From Nocardioides sp. InS609-2 (GTDB lineage Bacteria > Actinomycetota > Actinomycetes > Propionibacteriales > Nocardioidaceae): a DNA stretch of 64,000 nt. This document shows, piece after piece, positions 11,582 to 21,193 of this stretch. The position numbers were made by a program, and so were the translations under genes. Location: NCBI RefSeq assembly GCF_023208195.1, contig NZ_CP060034.1, forward strand, positions 3,410,001 through 3,474,000, written 5' to 3'. The notes under the pieces were generated by a model, which did not search any database, had not been told where the DNA came from, and saw nothing but the letters and a program-made list of their open reading frames with translations. The number at the start of each line of letters is the position of its first letter. Positions within the stretch are counted from its first letter, which is position 1.

Positions 11582-11582
<1 letters not shown>
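10677..11582 (+). CDS. ispE: 4-diphosphocytidyl-2-C-methyl-D-erythritol kinase IspE
   Basis: 301 aa from GTG at 10677, overlapping the rsmA stop by four bases. It has [13 protein letters not shown] at the N-terminus, the GHMP kinase ATP loop [17 protein letters not shown] at about 99-115, and [11 protein letters not shown] near the C-terminus. It phosphorylates CDP-ME in the non-mevalonate isoprenoid pathway. The stop overlaps the next ATG by one base. Confidence 0.95.
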
Positions 11583-13360
<1,778 letters not shown>

Positions 13361-13468
13361 CCGGCCACCCAGACTTCACCTGCTCGTCACCGGTCTGTCG
13401 GCCGCTGGGCCGGGTGCGCTCCTAGGTTCAGGAGGTCCACCGCCCCCGACCGCCCTGGAGCCGACGTC

Positions 13469-15472
13469 GTGACCCTCACTCCTCACCGCCGCAGCCTGCT
13501 GCCGATGCTCAACCTCACCCATGGCAACCGCAGCGCGGTCACCTGTCACCTGCGCTGCGGCGACGCCTGCAGCCGCCCGGTGCCCAACACGACCGACAAC
13601 GGCTACTTCCGAGACATCGCGGCCACGGCGCTCAGCCGCCGAGGCGTGCTCGGGGGAGCGGGTGCGCTGACCCTGACCGTCGCCGCCACCTCCGCGCTCG
13701 GCGCCGCGCCGGCTGCCGCCGGTCTGCGGGGCAACCGCGGTCTCCCGTTCACCGCGATCCCGCCGATCGTGAAGTCGGTCGACGACATGACCGTGCCCTC
13801 GGACTACCGTTGGGACCCGATCATCCGCTGGGGCGACCCGATCCTGCCCGGCGCTCCGGCGTTCGACCCGGCCGCGCAGTCGCCGCAGGCGCAGGCCGGC
13901 CAGTTCGGCTACAACTGCGACTACCTCGACATCATCGTCACGCACCCACGCGGCAAGAAGGCGCTCCTGGTGGCCAACCACGAGTACACCAACGAGAACA
14001 TCATGTTCCCGCCCGGCACACCTGCGGAGACCGTCGTCCGCACGGCTTGGGCGGCCCACGGCCTTTCAGTCGTCGAGCTGAGGCGCAAGGGCGCCGGTGA
14101 GAAGTGGGAGTACCAGCCCGATGGACACCGCAACCGGCGGATCACGCTCGACACCCTCTTCACCGTCGACGGCCCGGCCGCCGGCAGCAACCTGCTCAAG
14201 ACGCGCGAGGACAGCACGGGACGCATCGTGCGCGGCACGATGAACAACTGCTCGGGCGGAACGACCCCCTGGGGCTCGGTGCTTTCGGGCGAGGAGAACT
14301 TCAACCAGTACTTCTTCGCGGCCGGCACCTCAACGCAGGAGAAGCGCTACGGCCTCGGCGCCCAGGACGCTCGTGGCTGGCGCAATGTCGACCCGCGTTG
14401 GAACGCCACCACCGACGACTACCGCAACGAGCCCAACCGCTTCGGGTGGATCGTCGAGGTCGACCCCGAGGACCCCGACGCCGCGCCCGTCAAGCACACC
14501 GCGATGGGTCGCTTCAAGCACGAGGGCGCCAATGTGATCGTGGCCGACGACGGGCGCGTGGTGGCCTACATGGGTGACGACGAGCGCTTCGACTACGTCT
14601 ACAAGTTCGTCTCCCGGGACCGCTATGACCCTCGTCCCGGCCAGGAGGCCCGCCGCCACAACCTGGGGCTCCTGTCCGCCGGAGACCTGTACGTCGCCCG
14701 CTTCACCGGCGACGGTCTCGCCGACGGCGTCAGCGATGGCACCGGCCAGTGGCTCCCGCTCACCAAGGACGACGCGTCCATGGTGCCGGGGATGAGCCTC
14801 GAGCAGGTGCTCATCTACACGCGGCTGGCAGCCGACGCGGTGGCGCCGACCAAGATGGACCGGCCCGAGGACGTCCAACCCAATCTGGTCAACGGCAAGA
14901 TCTACGTCGTGTGCACCAACAACGCCGACCGCGGCAAGCCCGGCAAGGAGGGTCCGACGGAGCCGAACCCCCGCCCGGCCAACAAGAACGGCCATGTCGT
15001 GGAGATCGGCGAGGATGGTGGTGACCACACCGGCACGACGTTCACCTGGAACCTCATCCTGATCTGCGGTGACGCCGCGACCGCCGGCACCTACTTCGGT
15101 GGTTGGACCGGGCCGGTCTCGCCCATCTCCTGTCCCGACAACGTCGCCTTCGACAGCGAGGGCAATCTGTGGGTCGCCACCGATGGGCAGCCCAGCTCCA
15201 TCCAGATGAACGACGGCCTGTTCAAGGTGCCGGTTGCCGGTCCCGAGCGGGGCAGGGTGCAGCAGTTCTTGGCGGTGCCCGCCGGCGCTGAGACGTGCGG
15301 TCCGGTCGTCCATGACCAGGACGGCTCGGTGTTCGTCGCCGTCCAGCACCCGGGCGAGGACGGCACGTGGGAGGTCCCGCAGTCCTACTTCCCCGACTAC
15401 GCGAAGGACGGCGCGGGGCGCGGTGAGTTCGCCGGGCCCAGGCCGACCGTCGTACAGGTGACGCGCCGCTGA
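13469..15472 (+). CDS. PhoX-family (DUF839) secreted alkaline phosphatase-like protein
   Basis: 667 aa from GTG at 13469. A twin-arginine motif SRRGVLGGAGALTLTVAAT begins near residue 56, after a long N-terminal part containing several Cys, as in PhoX. The body has GGTTPWGSVLSGEENFNQYF and ANKNGHVVEIGEDGG, typical of DUF839. PhoX enzymes are Ca/Fe-dependent phosphomonoesterases exported by Tat. It converges with marR, with only four bases between the stops. Substrate activity is not proven. Confidence 0.85.
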   Translation: MTLTPHRRSLLPMLNLTHGNRSAVTCHLRCGDACSRPVPNTTDNGYFRDIAATALSRRGVLGGAGALTLTVAATSALGAAPAAAGLRGNRGLPFTAIPPIVKSVDDMTVPSDYRWDPIIRWGDPILPGAPAFDPAAQSPQAQAGQFGYNCDYLDIIVTHPRGKKALLVANHEYTNENIMFPPGTPAETVVRTAWAAHGLSVVELRRKGAGEKWEYQPDGHRNRRITLDTLFTVDGPAAGSNLLKTREDSTGRIVRGTMNNCSGGTTPWGSVLSGEENFNQYFFAAGTSTQEKRYGLGAQDARGWRNVDPRWNATTDDYRNEPNRFGWIVEVDPEDPDAAPVKHTAMGRFKHEGANVIVADDGRVVAYMGDDERFDYVYKFVSRDRYDPRPGQEARRHNLGLLSAGDLYVARFTGDGLADGVSDGTGQWLPLTKDDASMVPGMSLEQVLIYTRLAADAVAPTKMDRPEDVQPNLVNGKIYVVCTNNADRGKPGKEGPTEPNPRPANKNGHVVEIGEDGGDHTGTTFTWNLILICGDAATAGTYFGGWTGPVSPISCPDNVAFDSEGNLWVATDGQPSSIQMNDGLFKVPVAGPERGRVQQFLAVPAGAETCGPVVHDQDGSVFVAVQHPGEDGTWEVPQSYFPDYAKDGAGRGEFAGPRPTVVQVTRR

Positions 15473-15476
15473 GCGG

Positions 15477-15983
15477 TCACGACTCCGGCGGTGAGAACGG
15501 CGCGAGCAGGGCGCGCAGCAGGTGAGCGAGCTCGGTGCGCTGGCGTGCCGACAGGTCGGACATCAGCGCGCTCTCGGCCTCGAGCAGTGCCTCGAACGCG
15601 CCGTCGACCGCGGTCTTGCCCTCGGGGGTGAGCCGCACGAGCACGCCGCGACGGTCGTGCGGGTCGGGCAGCCGCTCGACGAGGCTGCGCGCGACCAGCC
15701 GGTCGACGCGGTTGGTCATGGTGCCGCTGGTCACCAGGGTCTCGCGCAGCAGCCGACCGGGGGAGAGCTCGTACGGCGCCCCTGCGCGCCGCAGCGCGGC
15801 CAGCACGTCGAACTCCCAGCTCTCGATGCCGTGCGCCGTGAACGCGACCTTGCGAGCGAGGTCGAGGTGCCGGGCCAGCCGGCCGATGCGGCTGAACACC
15901 TCTACGGGCGCGAGGTCGAGATCCTGGCGCTCGCGCGCCCACGCCTCGACCAGGGTGTCGACCTCGTCCCTCATGCGGGACAT
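15477..15983 (-). CDS. MarR-family transcriptional regulator
   Basis: 168 aa; starts at 15983, or 15974 as an alternative. Winged-helix core at about 55-120 (SWEFDVLAALRRAGAP, then SGTMTNRVDRLVARSLVERL) and the wing DPHDRRGVLVRLTPEG, both hallmark MarR. It is divergent from the methyltransferase gene, with a near-perfect palindrome between them, so it probably represses itself and that gene. Confidence 0.9.
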   Translation of the reverse strand: MSRMRDEVDTLVEAWARERQDLDLAPVEVFSRIGRLARHLDLARKVAFTAHGIESWEFDVLAALRRAGAPYELSPGRLLRETLVTSGTMTNRVDRLVARSLVERLPDPHDRRGVLVRLTPEGKTAVDGAFEALLEAESALMSDLSARQRTELAHLLRALLAPFSPPES

Positions 15984-16002
15984 TGAACCAGATGCGTCGA
16001 GA

Positions 16003-16018
16003 ATCTTGACATCAAGAT
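16003..16018. promoter_or_regulatory. MarR operator palindrome
   Basis: ATCTTGA-CA-TCAAGAT, with perfect 7-bp arms, lies midway between the divergent starts at 15983 and 16042. ATCTTGA/TCAAGAT is the form of many MarR sites. Occupancy would cover both promoters. Confidence 0.8.
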
Positions 16019-16041
16019 ACTTTTCGGGTCACGATGAAGTC

Positions 16042-16812
16042 ATGAGCCATCGCTGGGACCCGGACAGATACCTCGCCTTCGCCGACGAGCGGGGCCGTCC
16101 GTTCCTCGACCTGCTCGCCCGTGTCGGCGCTGCCGATCCGCGCACGGTCGTCGACCTCGGCTGCGGACCCGGCAACCTCACCTGCCTGCTCGCCGACCGC
16201 TGGCCAGATGCGCAGGTGCTGGGCGTCGACTCCAGCTCCGAGATGATCCAGAAGGCCCGCGCGACCGGCTCGACCATCGAGTACGACGTGGCCGACCTGC
16301 GCGACTGGCAGCCGCCTCAGCCGGTCGACGTACTCGTCTCCAACGCCACGCTCCAGTGGGTGCCCGGCCACCTCGACCTGCTGCCGAGGCTGGTCGAGCA
16401 GGTCAGGCCGGGCGGCTGGTTCGCCTTCCAGGTGCCCGCAAACTTCGACGAGCCCAGCCACACCATCCGTGCCGGGCTCGCCGCCGAGGAGCCCTACCGC
16501 GCGCTCACCGCCGGCGCCGCAGAGCCCACCAGCCACGACCCCGAGACCTACGTCGCCGCCCTGACGGCGCTCGGCTGCACGGTCGACGCCTGGGAGACGA
16601 CGTACCTCCACCTGCTCACCGGCGAGGACCCGGTCTTCACCTGGGTCTCCGGCACGAGTGCCCGGCCGGTGCTCGCGCTGCTGCCCGACGGGCTGCGCGA
16701 AGAGTTCGTGGCCGAGTTCAAACATCGCCTGCGCGCGGCGTACCCCGAACATCCCTACGGCGTCGCCCTGCCGTTCCGCCGCGTCTTCGCGGTCGCGCAG
16801 GTGCCCGCATGA
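16042..16812 (+). CDS. tam: Trans-aconitate 2-methyltransferase-like SAM methyltransferase
   Basis: 256 aa. The N-terminus SHRWDPDRYLAFADERGRPF matches Tam proteins. The SAM-binding motif is VVDLGCGPGNLT (about 31-42), followed by VSNATLQWVPGH. Tam methylates trans-aconitate, an aconitase inhibitor. It is divergent from marR and overlaps the next gene by four bases. Confidence 0.85.
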   Translation: MSHRWDPDRYLAFADERGRPFLDLLARVGAADPRTVVDLGCGPGNLTCLLADRWPDAQVLGVDSSSEMIQKARATGSTIEYDVADLRDWQPPQPVDVLVSNATLQWVPGHLDLLPRLVEQVRPGGWFAFQVPANFDEPSHTIRAGLAAEEPYRALTAGAAEPTSHDPETYVAALTALGCTVDAWETTYLHLLTGEDPVFTWVSGTSARPVLALLPDGLREEFVAEFKHRLRAAYPEHPYGVALPFRRVFAVAQVPA

Positions 16813-17189
16813 TCTCCCTCCACCATGTCCAGGTCGCGATGCCTGTAGGCGCCGAGCATCTCGCGAGGCAGTTCTACGCCGGGGCGCTCGGCCTGACCGA
16901 GGTCGAGAAGCCGGCCGACCTGCGGGCCCGCGGCGGTGCCTGGTTCCGTGCGTACGACGACCGCGGCAGCATCACGGCCGAGATCCATGTCGGCGTCGAG
17001 GACCCGTTCGCCCCGGCGCGCAAGGCCCACCCGGCCCTCGTGGTCGACCACCTCGACGAGATCGCCGACCGGCTGGCCGGCCTCGGGTTCGAGGTCGACC
17101 GCGCGCAGGAGCACGCCTTCGAGGGCTACCGCCGCATCCACACCTTCGACGCGTTCGGCAACCGGGTCGAAGTCCTCGAACCCATGTGA
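16809..17189 (+). CDS. VOC superfamily (glyoxalase/bleomycin-resistance) protein
   Basis: 126 aa, one pair of beta-alpha-beta-beta-beta units. It starts MISLHHVQVAMP and ends with DAFGNRVEVLEP, where the Glu is a usual metal ligand. It is translationally coupled to the methyltransferase (ATGA) and so is under the same MarR operator. The function is unknown; dioxygenase, lyase or binding roles all occur in the family. Confidence 0.8.
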   Translation: MISLHHVQVAMPVGAEHLARQFYAGALGLTEVEKPADLRARGGAWFRAYDDRGSITAEIHVGVEDPFAPARKAHPALVVDHLDEIADRLAGLGFEVDRAQEHAFEGYRRIHTFDAFGNRVEVLEPM

Positions 17190-17259
17190 CGCCCGAGGTT
17201 TGAGCGGCTGGCCCACCGGGCACCCCATGCACGACGTGCCGTCCACACGGGGGTTGCCA

Positions 17260-17580
17260 ATGAGTGTTCAAGTCATCCATGACGCCTTCAGGAAGGGCGT
17301 TCAGGACGTGGCATCGGCCACCAGTCGGCTGGAGGCCGACAAGAAGAACATCGACAGCCGGGTGAGCGGCTTCCTCGGCGCCGGCTGGACCGGCGTCGCG
17401 GCCGACTCGTTCGTCGAGGCCTGGGACGAGTGGAAGCTCGCCGCCACCGACGTCCAGGAGGGCCTCGAGGCCATGGGTCAGCTGCTCGACGCGGCCCACC
17501 AGGACTTCATCTACCAGGACGACGCGTCGCAGCAGACCATGGACCAGATCGCCCAGCGCGTGATCGACAGGCTCGACTGA
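17260..17580 (+). CDS. WXG100-family protein
   Basis: 106 aa, two helices joined by GAGWTGVAADSF, which supplies the W-x-G turn (about residues 44-55). It starts at ATG 17260. Such proteins are substrates or partners of type VII (ESX) secretion. It overlaps the next WXG100 gene by one base and heads a toxin locus. No ESX secretion machinery is present in the window. Confidence 0.85.
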   Translation: MSVQVIHDAFRKGVQDVASATSRLEADKKNIDSRVSGFLGAGWTGVAADSFVEAWDEWKLAATDVQEGLEAMGQLLDAAHQDFIYQDDASQQTMDQIAQRVIDRLD

Positions 17581-17885
17581 TGGGCGGCGTCGACAACTTC
17601 TCCATCGACGCCGACGACCTCGACGCCGTGGTGGGCGACCTCGAGAAGACCGAGTCGGCTCTCGAGCTCTTCACCGCGGATCTCGAGGCCCAGATGAAGA
17701 CCCTCCACGACACGTGGGAGGGGCTGGCCGCCCTGGCGCACACCGAGGCCCGCCAGGAGTGGACCAGCGGCATGAACGCGATGCGCCAGGCGATGGCCGA
17801 CCTGCGGGCCGCCGCCCGCGCTGCCCACGGCAACTACACCGGTGCGGCCGAGGCCAACCGCTCGATGTGGGAGCAGATGCAGTGA
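17580..17885 (+). CDS. Second WXG100-family protein
   Basis: 101 aa with the turn DTWEGLAALAHTEA (about residues 44-57; W-E-G). Its N-terminal half is acidic. The start codon overlaps the previous stop and its own stop overlaps the toxin start. Paired WXG100 proteins usually form a heterodimer that escorts a large type VII substrate, here the protein encoded from 17882. Confidence 0.83.
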   Translation: MGGVDNFSIDADDLDAVVGDLEKTESALELFTADLEAQMKTLHDTWEGLAALAHTEARQEWTSGMNAMRQAMADLRAAARAAHGNYTGAAEANRSMWEQMQ

Positions 17886-18982
17886 GGCTCGAGATCGAGG
17901 GCACCACCTACGACTCGGCGGCCGAGGCGCTCTACTCCGCCAACCACAGTGCGGCCATCGCCTACGACGGCCTCACCGACAAGCTGTCCGGCTTCCAGGC
18001 CCTGGGCGGGGACGACACCAGCTCCGAGGACTTCGTCCGCGAGTACGACGCCGCCGCCCAGAGCGCCGTCGACGCCCTGCGCAGCCTGGTCGACGGGCTC
18101 GGCAACCTGGGCGACGTCGCGGCCGCGTCGGTGGCCAACCACCGCCAGGCCAACGCCGACTCTGTCTACAACCGGCCCCGTCCGTCGTACGACGGCGGCG
18201 ACACCGGCAAGGGGCCCGTCCAGGTCGCCTCACGCAGCCTGCCGAGCTCGCTCGGTGGCGACAACGCGGACCTGCCCGACTGGTGGAACCACGTCGTCGA
18301 CCACCTGCAGGGCTGGGGCTGGCCGAGCACCAACACCGACCAGCTCCGCAGTGCCGCCGGCGCGTGGCGCGCCGCCGGCGGCACGGTGGACGGGCTCACC
18401 GGCCGGCTCGACACGGCCATCGGTCACCTCGAGGCTCAGCGGTCACCTGAGATCCCGATAGCCGTGCAGATCGTGGGCACCACGAAGACCAACATCACCG
18501 ACCTCGCCGACGGCCTCCGCGCCCAGGGCGATGCGTGCGAGGACTACGCCACCCAGGTCGACCAGACGCGCGAGGCGATCAAGGACCTGCTCAAGGACCT
18601 GGCCATCGAGTGCGGTGTCACGGCCGGCGTCAGCGTGGCACTCAGCTTCGTCACCTTCGGTGGCGCGGCGGCCGTGGGCGCCGGCGTCATCGCCGCTCGG
18701 GCCATCCGCTATGCCCACCGCATCATCACCGCCCTCAAGGCCCTCAAGGCCGCACGCGCGGTGCTGGTCCTGTCCAAGAACGCGCCGAAGCTCAACCGCG
18801 TCCGGTCAGCGCTCGAGAAGCTGAAGAGACGCACGCGCGCTGGTCAAGATGAAGACCGTGGCCACGCCGAAGATGACCTCGCCCCTGAAGCAGCTCGAGG
18901 CCAAATACAAGCACGCCAAGGCCATGGGAGTCGACCTACCGCGGGGTCGCAAGGGATTCGACGCATTCAAGAAGTCGCTTGA
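17882..18982 (+). CDS. Type VII-associated polymorphic toxin, delivery part (toxin domain out of frame)
   Basis: 366 aa from GTG. Residues 1-240 are helical with Ala-rich WXG/LXG-like character, and about 243-272 are strongly hydrophobic (CGVTAGVSVALSFVTFGGAA). Up to about residue 319 (KLKRRTR) the protein looks natural. Beyond that the frame turns into low-quality Arg/Gln-rich sequence until a stop at 18982. The +1 frame then carries a colicin D-type nuclease domain. Skipping one base within the GC-alternating stretch at 18831-18840 would join both into about 430 aa. Sequencing error, real frameshift mutation or programmed slippage are all possible. Confidence 0.75.
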   Translation: MRLEIEGTTYDSAAEALYSANHSAAIAYDGLTDKLSGFQALGGDDTSSEDFVREYDAAAQSAVDALRSLVDGLGNLGDVAAASVANHRQANADSVYNRPRPSYDGGDTGKGPVQVASRSLPSSLGGDNADLPDWWNHVVDHLQGWGWPSTNTDQLRSAAGAWRAAGGTVDGLTGRLDTAIGHLEAQRSPEIPIAVQIVGTTKTNITDLADGLRAQGDACEDYATQVDQTREAIKDLLKDLAIECGVTAGVSVALSFVTFGGAAAVGAGVIAARAIRYAHRIITALKALKAARAVLVLSKNAPKLNRVRSALEKLKRRTRAGQDEDRGHAEDDLAPEAARGQIQARQGHGSRPTAGSQGIRRIQEVA

Positions 18983-19175
18983 TGACATCCTGGGCAATCC
19001 CGCGACGAAGTCACGCACGGGTGAGTACAGGGGAACCCCATGCACGTTGAGCTTCAACCCGGCGAACGGCAAGTGCGTCATCCTCTCGCCCGACGGTAAG
19101 TTCGTTTCGGCGTGGAAGCTCAGCTATGACCAACTGCAGCACGTCATCAAGACGGGCAGACTCGGAGGAGGATGA
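18825..19175 (+). CDS. Colicin D-type tRNase domain (C-terminal toxin module)
   Basis: The frame is open from 18825 (after a TGA at 18822); the first ATG is at 18849 and gives 108 aa. It matches the colicin D nuclease fold. KYKHA holds the equivalents of K608, K610 and catalytic H611 (K19, K21, H22 from this ATG). KFVSAWKLS supplies the S677 and W679 equivalents (S87, W89). GEYRGTPCTLSFNPANGKCV is also family-typical. Colicin D cuts the anticodon loop of tRNA-Arg. The active site is intact although it is out of frame with the delivery part. The stop overlaps the immunity gene start. Confidence 0.82.
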   Translation, partial: RDARALVKMKTVATPKMTSPLKQLEAKYKHAKAMGVDLPRGRKGFDAFKKSLDDILGNPATKSRTGEYRGTPCTLSFNPANGKCVILSPDGKFVSAWKLSYDQLQHVIKTGRLGGG

Positions 19176-19444
19176 TGGACGAGACCGCGCGACCCCTGAT
19201 CGTGCTCACCCAGTCGTTCTTGGCCGGTGAGATGGATGCCTCGACTTTCGACGAAGGATTTCGCGAGATCTTCTCCCGCATGCCCCACCTCGAGGAGGAG
19301 ACCTTCTTCGCGCTGGAGAACCTCGCGGTCGCCTGCTCCGACTACATCGAGGAGCCGGAGTTTCGGCTGGAGGAGACGGACCTCGACGAGGAGGGTCTGC
19401 GGGCTGCGGCGACCCACGCGCTGACCCGGCTTGGTCTCGCGTGA
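19172..19444 (+). CDS. Colicin D-type immunity protein
   Basis: 90 aa, strongly acidic, with the ending DLDEEGLRAAATHALTRLGL. It has a strong ribosome site (GGAGGAGG) and overlaps the toxin stop. Its size, acidity and position match ImmD-like (Colicin_immun) proteins, which block the positively charged active site of colicin D. A paralogue lies at 19749. Confidence 0.8.
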   Translation: MMDETARPLIVLTQSFLAGEMDASTFDEGFREIFSRMPHLEEETFFALENLAVACSDYIEEPEFRLEETDLDEEGLRAAATHALTRLGLA

Positions 19445-19746
19445 CCGGCGTCGGGCGCGACGACCTGGACGCGTTCACCGGAGATGCCGCCGGTGGCGAG
19501 ATCATGCGACGCTCCCTGGAGGCAATGGCCAAGGATTACGCAGGCACGCCGTTGGGCGACCGGGTCCGCGACGTACTCACCGGGCGACTCGGCATCCGCG
19601 AGCTCGCGGAGGACTCGGAGTTCCAGGCGTTCACCACCCGCGGGATGGAGGCCTACGACGAGCTGTGGTCGTCGATGAGCGCGGAGGAGCGGGCCGAGGC
19701 GATCAAGGCGGGTCAGGCCTACGAGGCCGACCTCGGTCGTCCCTGA
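19441..19746 (+). CDS. Uncharacterised protein between the two immunity genes
   Basis: 101 aa from GTG, overlapping the upstream stop by four bases. It is predicted helical and acidic; no motif is recognised (MTGVGRDDLDAFTGDAAGGE at the start). Tight packing between two immunity paralogues suggests a role in the same toxin-immunity system, possibly another immunity protein. This is inference only. Confidence 0.6.
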   Translation: MTGVGRDDLDAFTGDAAGGEIMRRSLEAMAKDYAGTPLGDRVRDVLTGRLGIRELAEDSEFQAFTTRGMEAYDELWSSMSAEERAEAIKAGQAYEADLGRP

Positions 19747-19748
19747 CG

Positions 19749-20042
19749 ATGGCCTGGCTCCGGCGGTCTCGCGATCGCGAGCAGATCCGCCCGCTCGTCG
19801 AGCTGACCGGTCAGCTCCTGATGGGGGAGATCGACGCCGCGTCGTACGACGAGCGCTTCCGCGGGCTCTTCCACCTCGCCGACGGGTTGGACGAGCAGGC
19901 GTGGCTCATTCTCGACACGTTGTTCGTCGAGTGTGACTGCTACGTCGAGGACCCGTCGCTGCGCGATCAACCCATCGACCTGGACGAGGAGGGGCTCCGG
20001 GCCGCCGCGGTCCGGGCGCTAGTCCGCCTGGCGCTGGTCTGA
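19749..20042 (+). CDS. Second colicin D-type immunity protein (paralogue)
   Basis: 97 aa. It shares with the first immunity protein the pattern RPLVELTGQLLMGEIDAASY, DERFRGLF and the ending DLDEEGLRAAAVRALVRLAL. The surface-exposed middle differs. Extra immunity genes without a cognate toxin are common downstream of polymorphic toxins and protect against rival variants. Confidence 0.75.
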   Translation: MAWLRRSRDREQIRPLVELTGQLLMGEIDAASYDERFRGLFHLADGLDEQAWLILDTLFVECDCYVEDPSLRDQPIDLDEEGLRAAAVRALVRLALV

Positions 20043-20090
20043 GCCGATATCTCGTCGTGCCCGACGACGCCGCGTGACACCATCGCGCCC

Positions 20091-20666
20091 ATGCTGCTCC
20101 TGATCTTCGGCCCGCCGGCCGTCGGCAAGATGACCGTCGGCCGGGCCGTCGCCGACGCCAGTGACTTCCGGCTGTTCCACAACCACATGACGATCGAGCC
20201 GCTTCTGGAGCTCTTCGGCTACGGCACTCGACCGTTCAACATCCTCAGGGACGAGTTCCGCATCCGGATCGTCGAGGAGGCCGCCGCCTCCGATGTGCGC
20301 CTGGTCTTCACGTTCCTGTGGCCGCTCGACGACGTCGACGACCTGGCCGTGGTCGAGAGCTACATCGCACCGTACGTCGATGCCGGCAAGCAGGTCGCGT
20401 TCGTCGAGCTGGCCGCGCCGCTCGACACCCGGCTCGAGCGCAACCGCACCGAGCACCGGCTGGCCCACAAGGCGTCGAAGCGTGACGTGGAGTGGTCCGA
20501 CGGCAACGTGCGCGAGGCGGAGGGCCTGGTCATGAACACCAGCCCCGAGCGTCGCACCGTCGCCGAGGACCTGCTCGACCGGCACCGCTTCCTGCGCCTC
20601 GACAACAGCGCGCTGTCGCCGGCCGAGTCTGCCGCGGAGATCCTGACCTGGCTCTCCGCTGGTTGA
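20091..20666 (+). CDS. P-loop kinase-like protein (shikimate kinase/zeta-toxin fold)
   Basis: 191 aa. Walker A is FGPPAVGKMTVGRAVA (about residues 6-21), followed by FHNHMTIEPL and a helical lid (RNRTEHRLAHK). Homologues are annotated as AAA or shikimate kinase-like proteins of unknown substrate. The stop codon lies in a GGTTGAGG repeat element. Confidence 0.75.
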   Translation: MLLLIFGPPAVGKMTVGRAVADASDFRLFHNHMTIEPLLELFGYGTRPFNILRDEFRIRIVEEAAASDVRLVFTFLWPLDDVDDLAVVESYIAPYVDAGKQVAFVELAAPLDTRLERNRTEHRLAHKASKRDVEWSDGNVREAEGLVMNTSPERRTVAEDLLDRHRFLRLDNSALSPAESAAEILTWLSAG

Positions 20667-20693
20667 GGTGCGAGCGTAGTGAGCCTCGAAACC
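20661..20693. repeat. Palindromic GGTTGAGG...CCTCGAAACC repeat
   Basis: GGTTGAGG at 20661-20668 is partly complementary to CCTCGAAACC at 20684-20693 around TGCGAGCGTAGTGAG. It includes the stop codon of the preceding gene. A related element is embedded in nrdJ (58559-58592). It resembles a REP-like family. Confidence 0.6.
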
Positions 20694-20724
20694 GAGGGTC
20701 ATTACCTGTGGGTAACATGTCTGC

Positions 20725-21186
20725 ATGACTCAGGTACTCGACCTCTGGAAGAAGACCAGCGCCCTGCCGCAGGGCAAGCGCATCTTCTCGATCCTCTTCT
20801 CGCAGCGCGCGCCGTACTTCGCGACGATCCGGCCGCGCTTCACCGAGATCCGGCCCAACTACGCCGAGCTCGTGATCCCCAAGCGCCGCGGCGTGCACAA
20901 CCACATCAAGACGGTGCACGCGATCGCCCTCTGCAACGGCCTGGAGGCCGCGATGGGTGCGCTGGCCGAGTCGAGCATCCCGAGCGACAAGCGCTGGATC
21001 CCGAAGGGGATGGAGGTCGCCTACACCGCCAAGGCCACCAGCGACATCGTCTGCAGCGCGGAGACCGACCCGGGGCAGTGGACCGGCGGCGACCCTGACG
21101 TCGGCGTACGCGTCAAGGGCGTGCGCGACGACGGCACGGTCGTCATCGAGGGCGTCATCAGGCTCTGGGTGACGCCGAAGAAGTGA
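20725..21186 (+). CDS. DUF4442 hotdog-fold protein
   Basis: 153 aa. The middle (HNHIKTVHAIALCNGLEAAM) and the C-terminal strand resemble DUF4442 and PaaI-type thioesterase-like hotdog proteins. No membrane segment. Converges with the glutamate transporter operon, whose last gene ends eight bases away. Substrate unknown. Confidence 0.75.
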   Translation: MTQVLDLWKKTSALPQGKRIFSILFSQRAPYFATIRPRFTEIRPNYAELVIPKRRGVHNHIKTVHAIALCNGLEAAMGALAESSIPSDKRWIPKGMEVAYTAKATSDIVCSAETDPGQWTGGDPDVGVRVKGVRDDGTVVIEGVIRLWVTPKK

Positions 21187-21193
21187 CCGGTCG

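Noticed and set aside
18849..19175. Colicin D domain as an independent bacteriocin gene
   Set aside because: No ribosome site precedes ATG 18849 and the frame continues upstream to 18825; an out-of-frame toxin module of the preceding gene explains it better.
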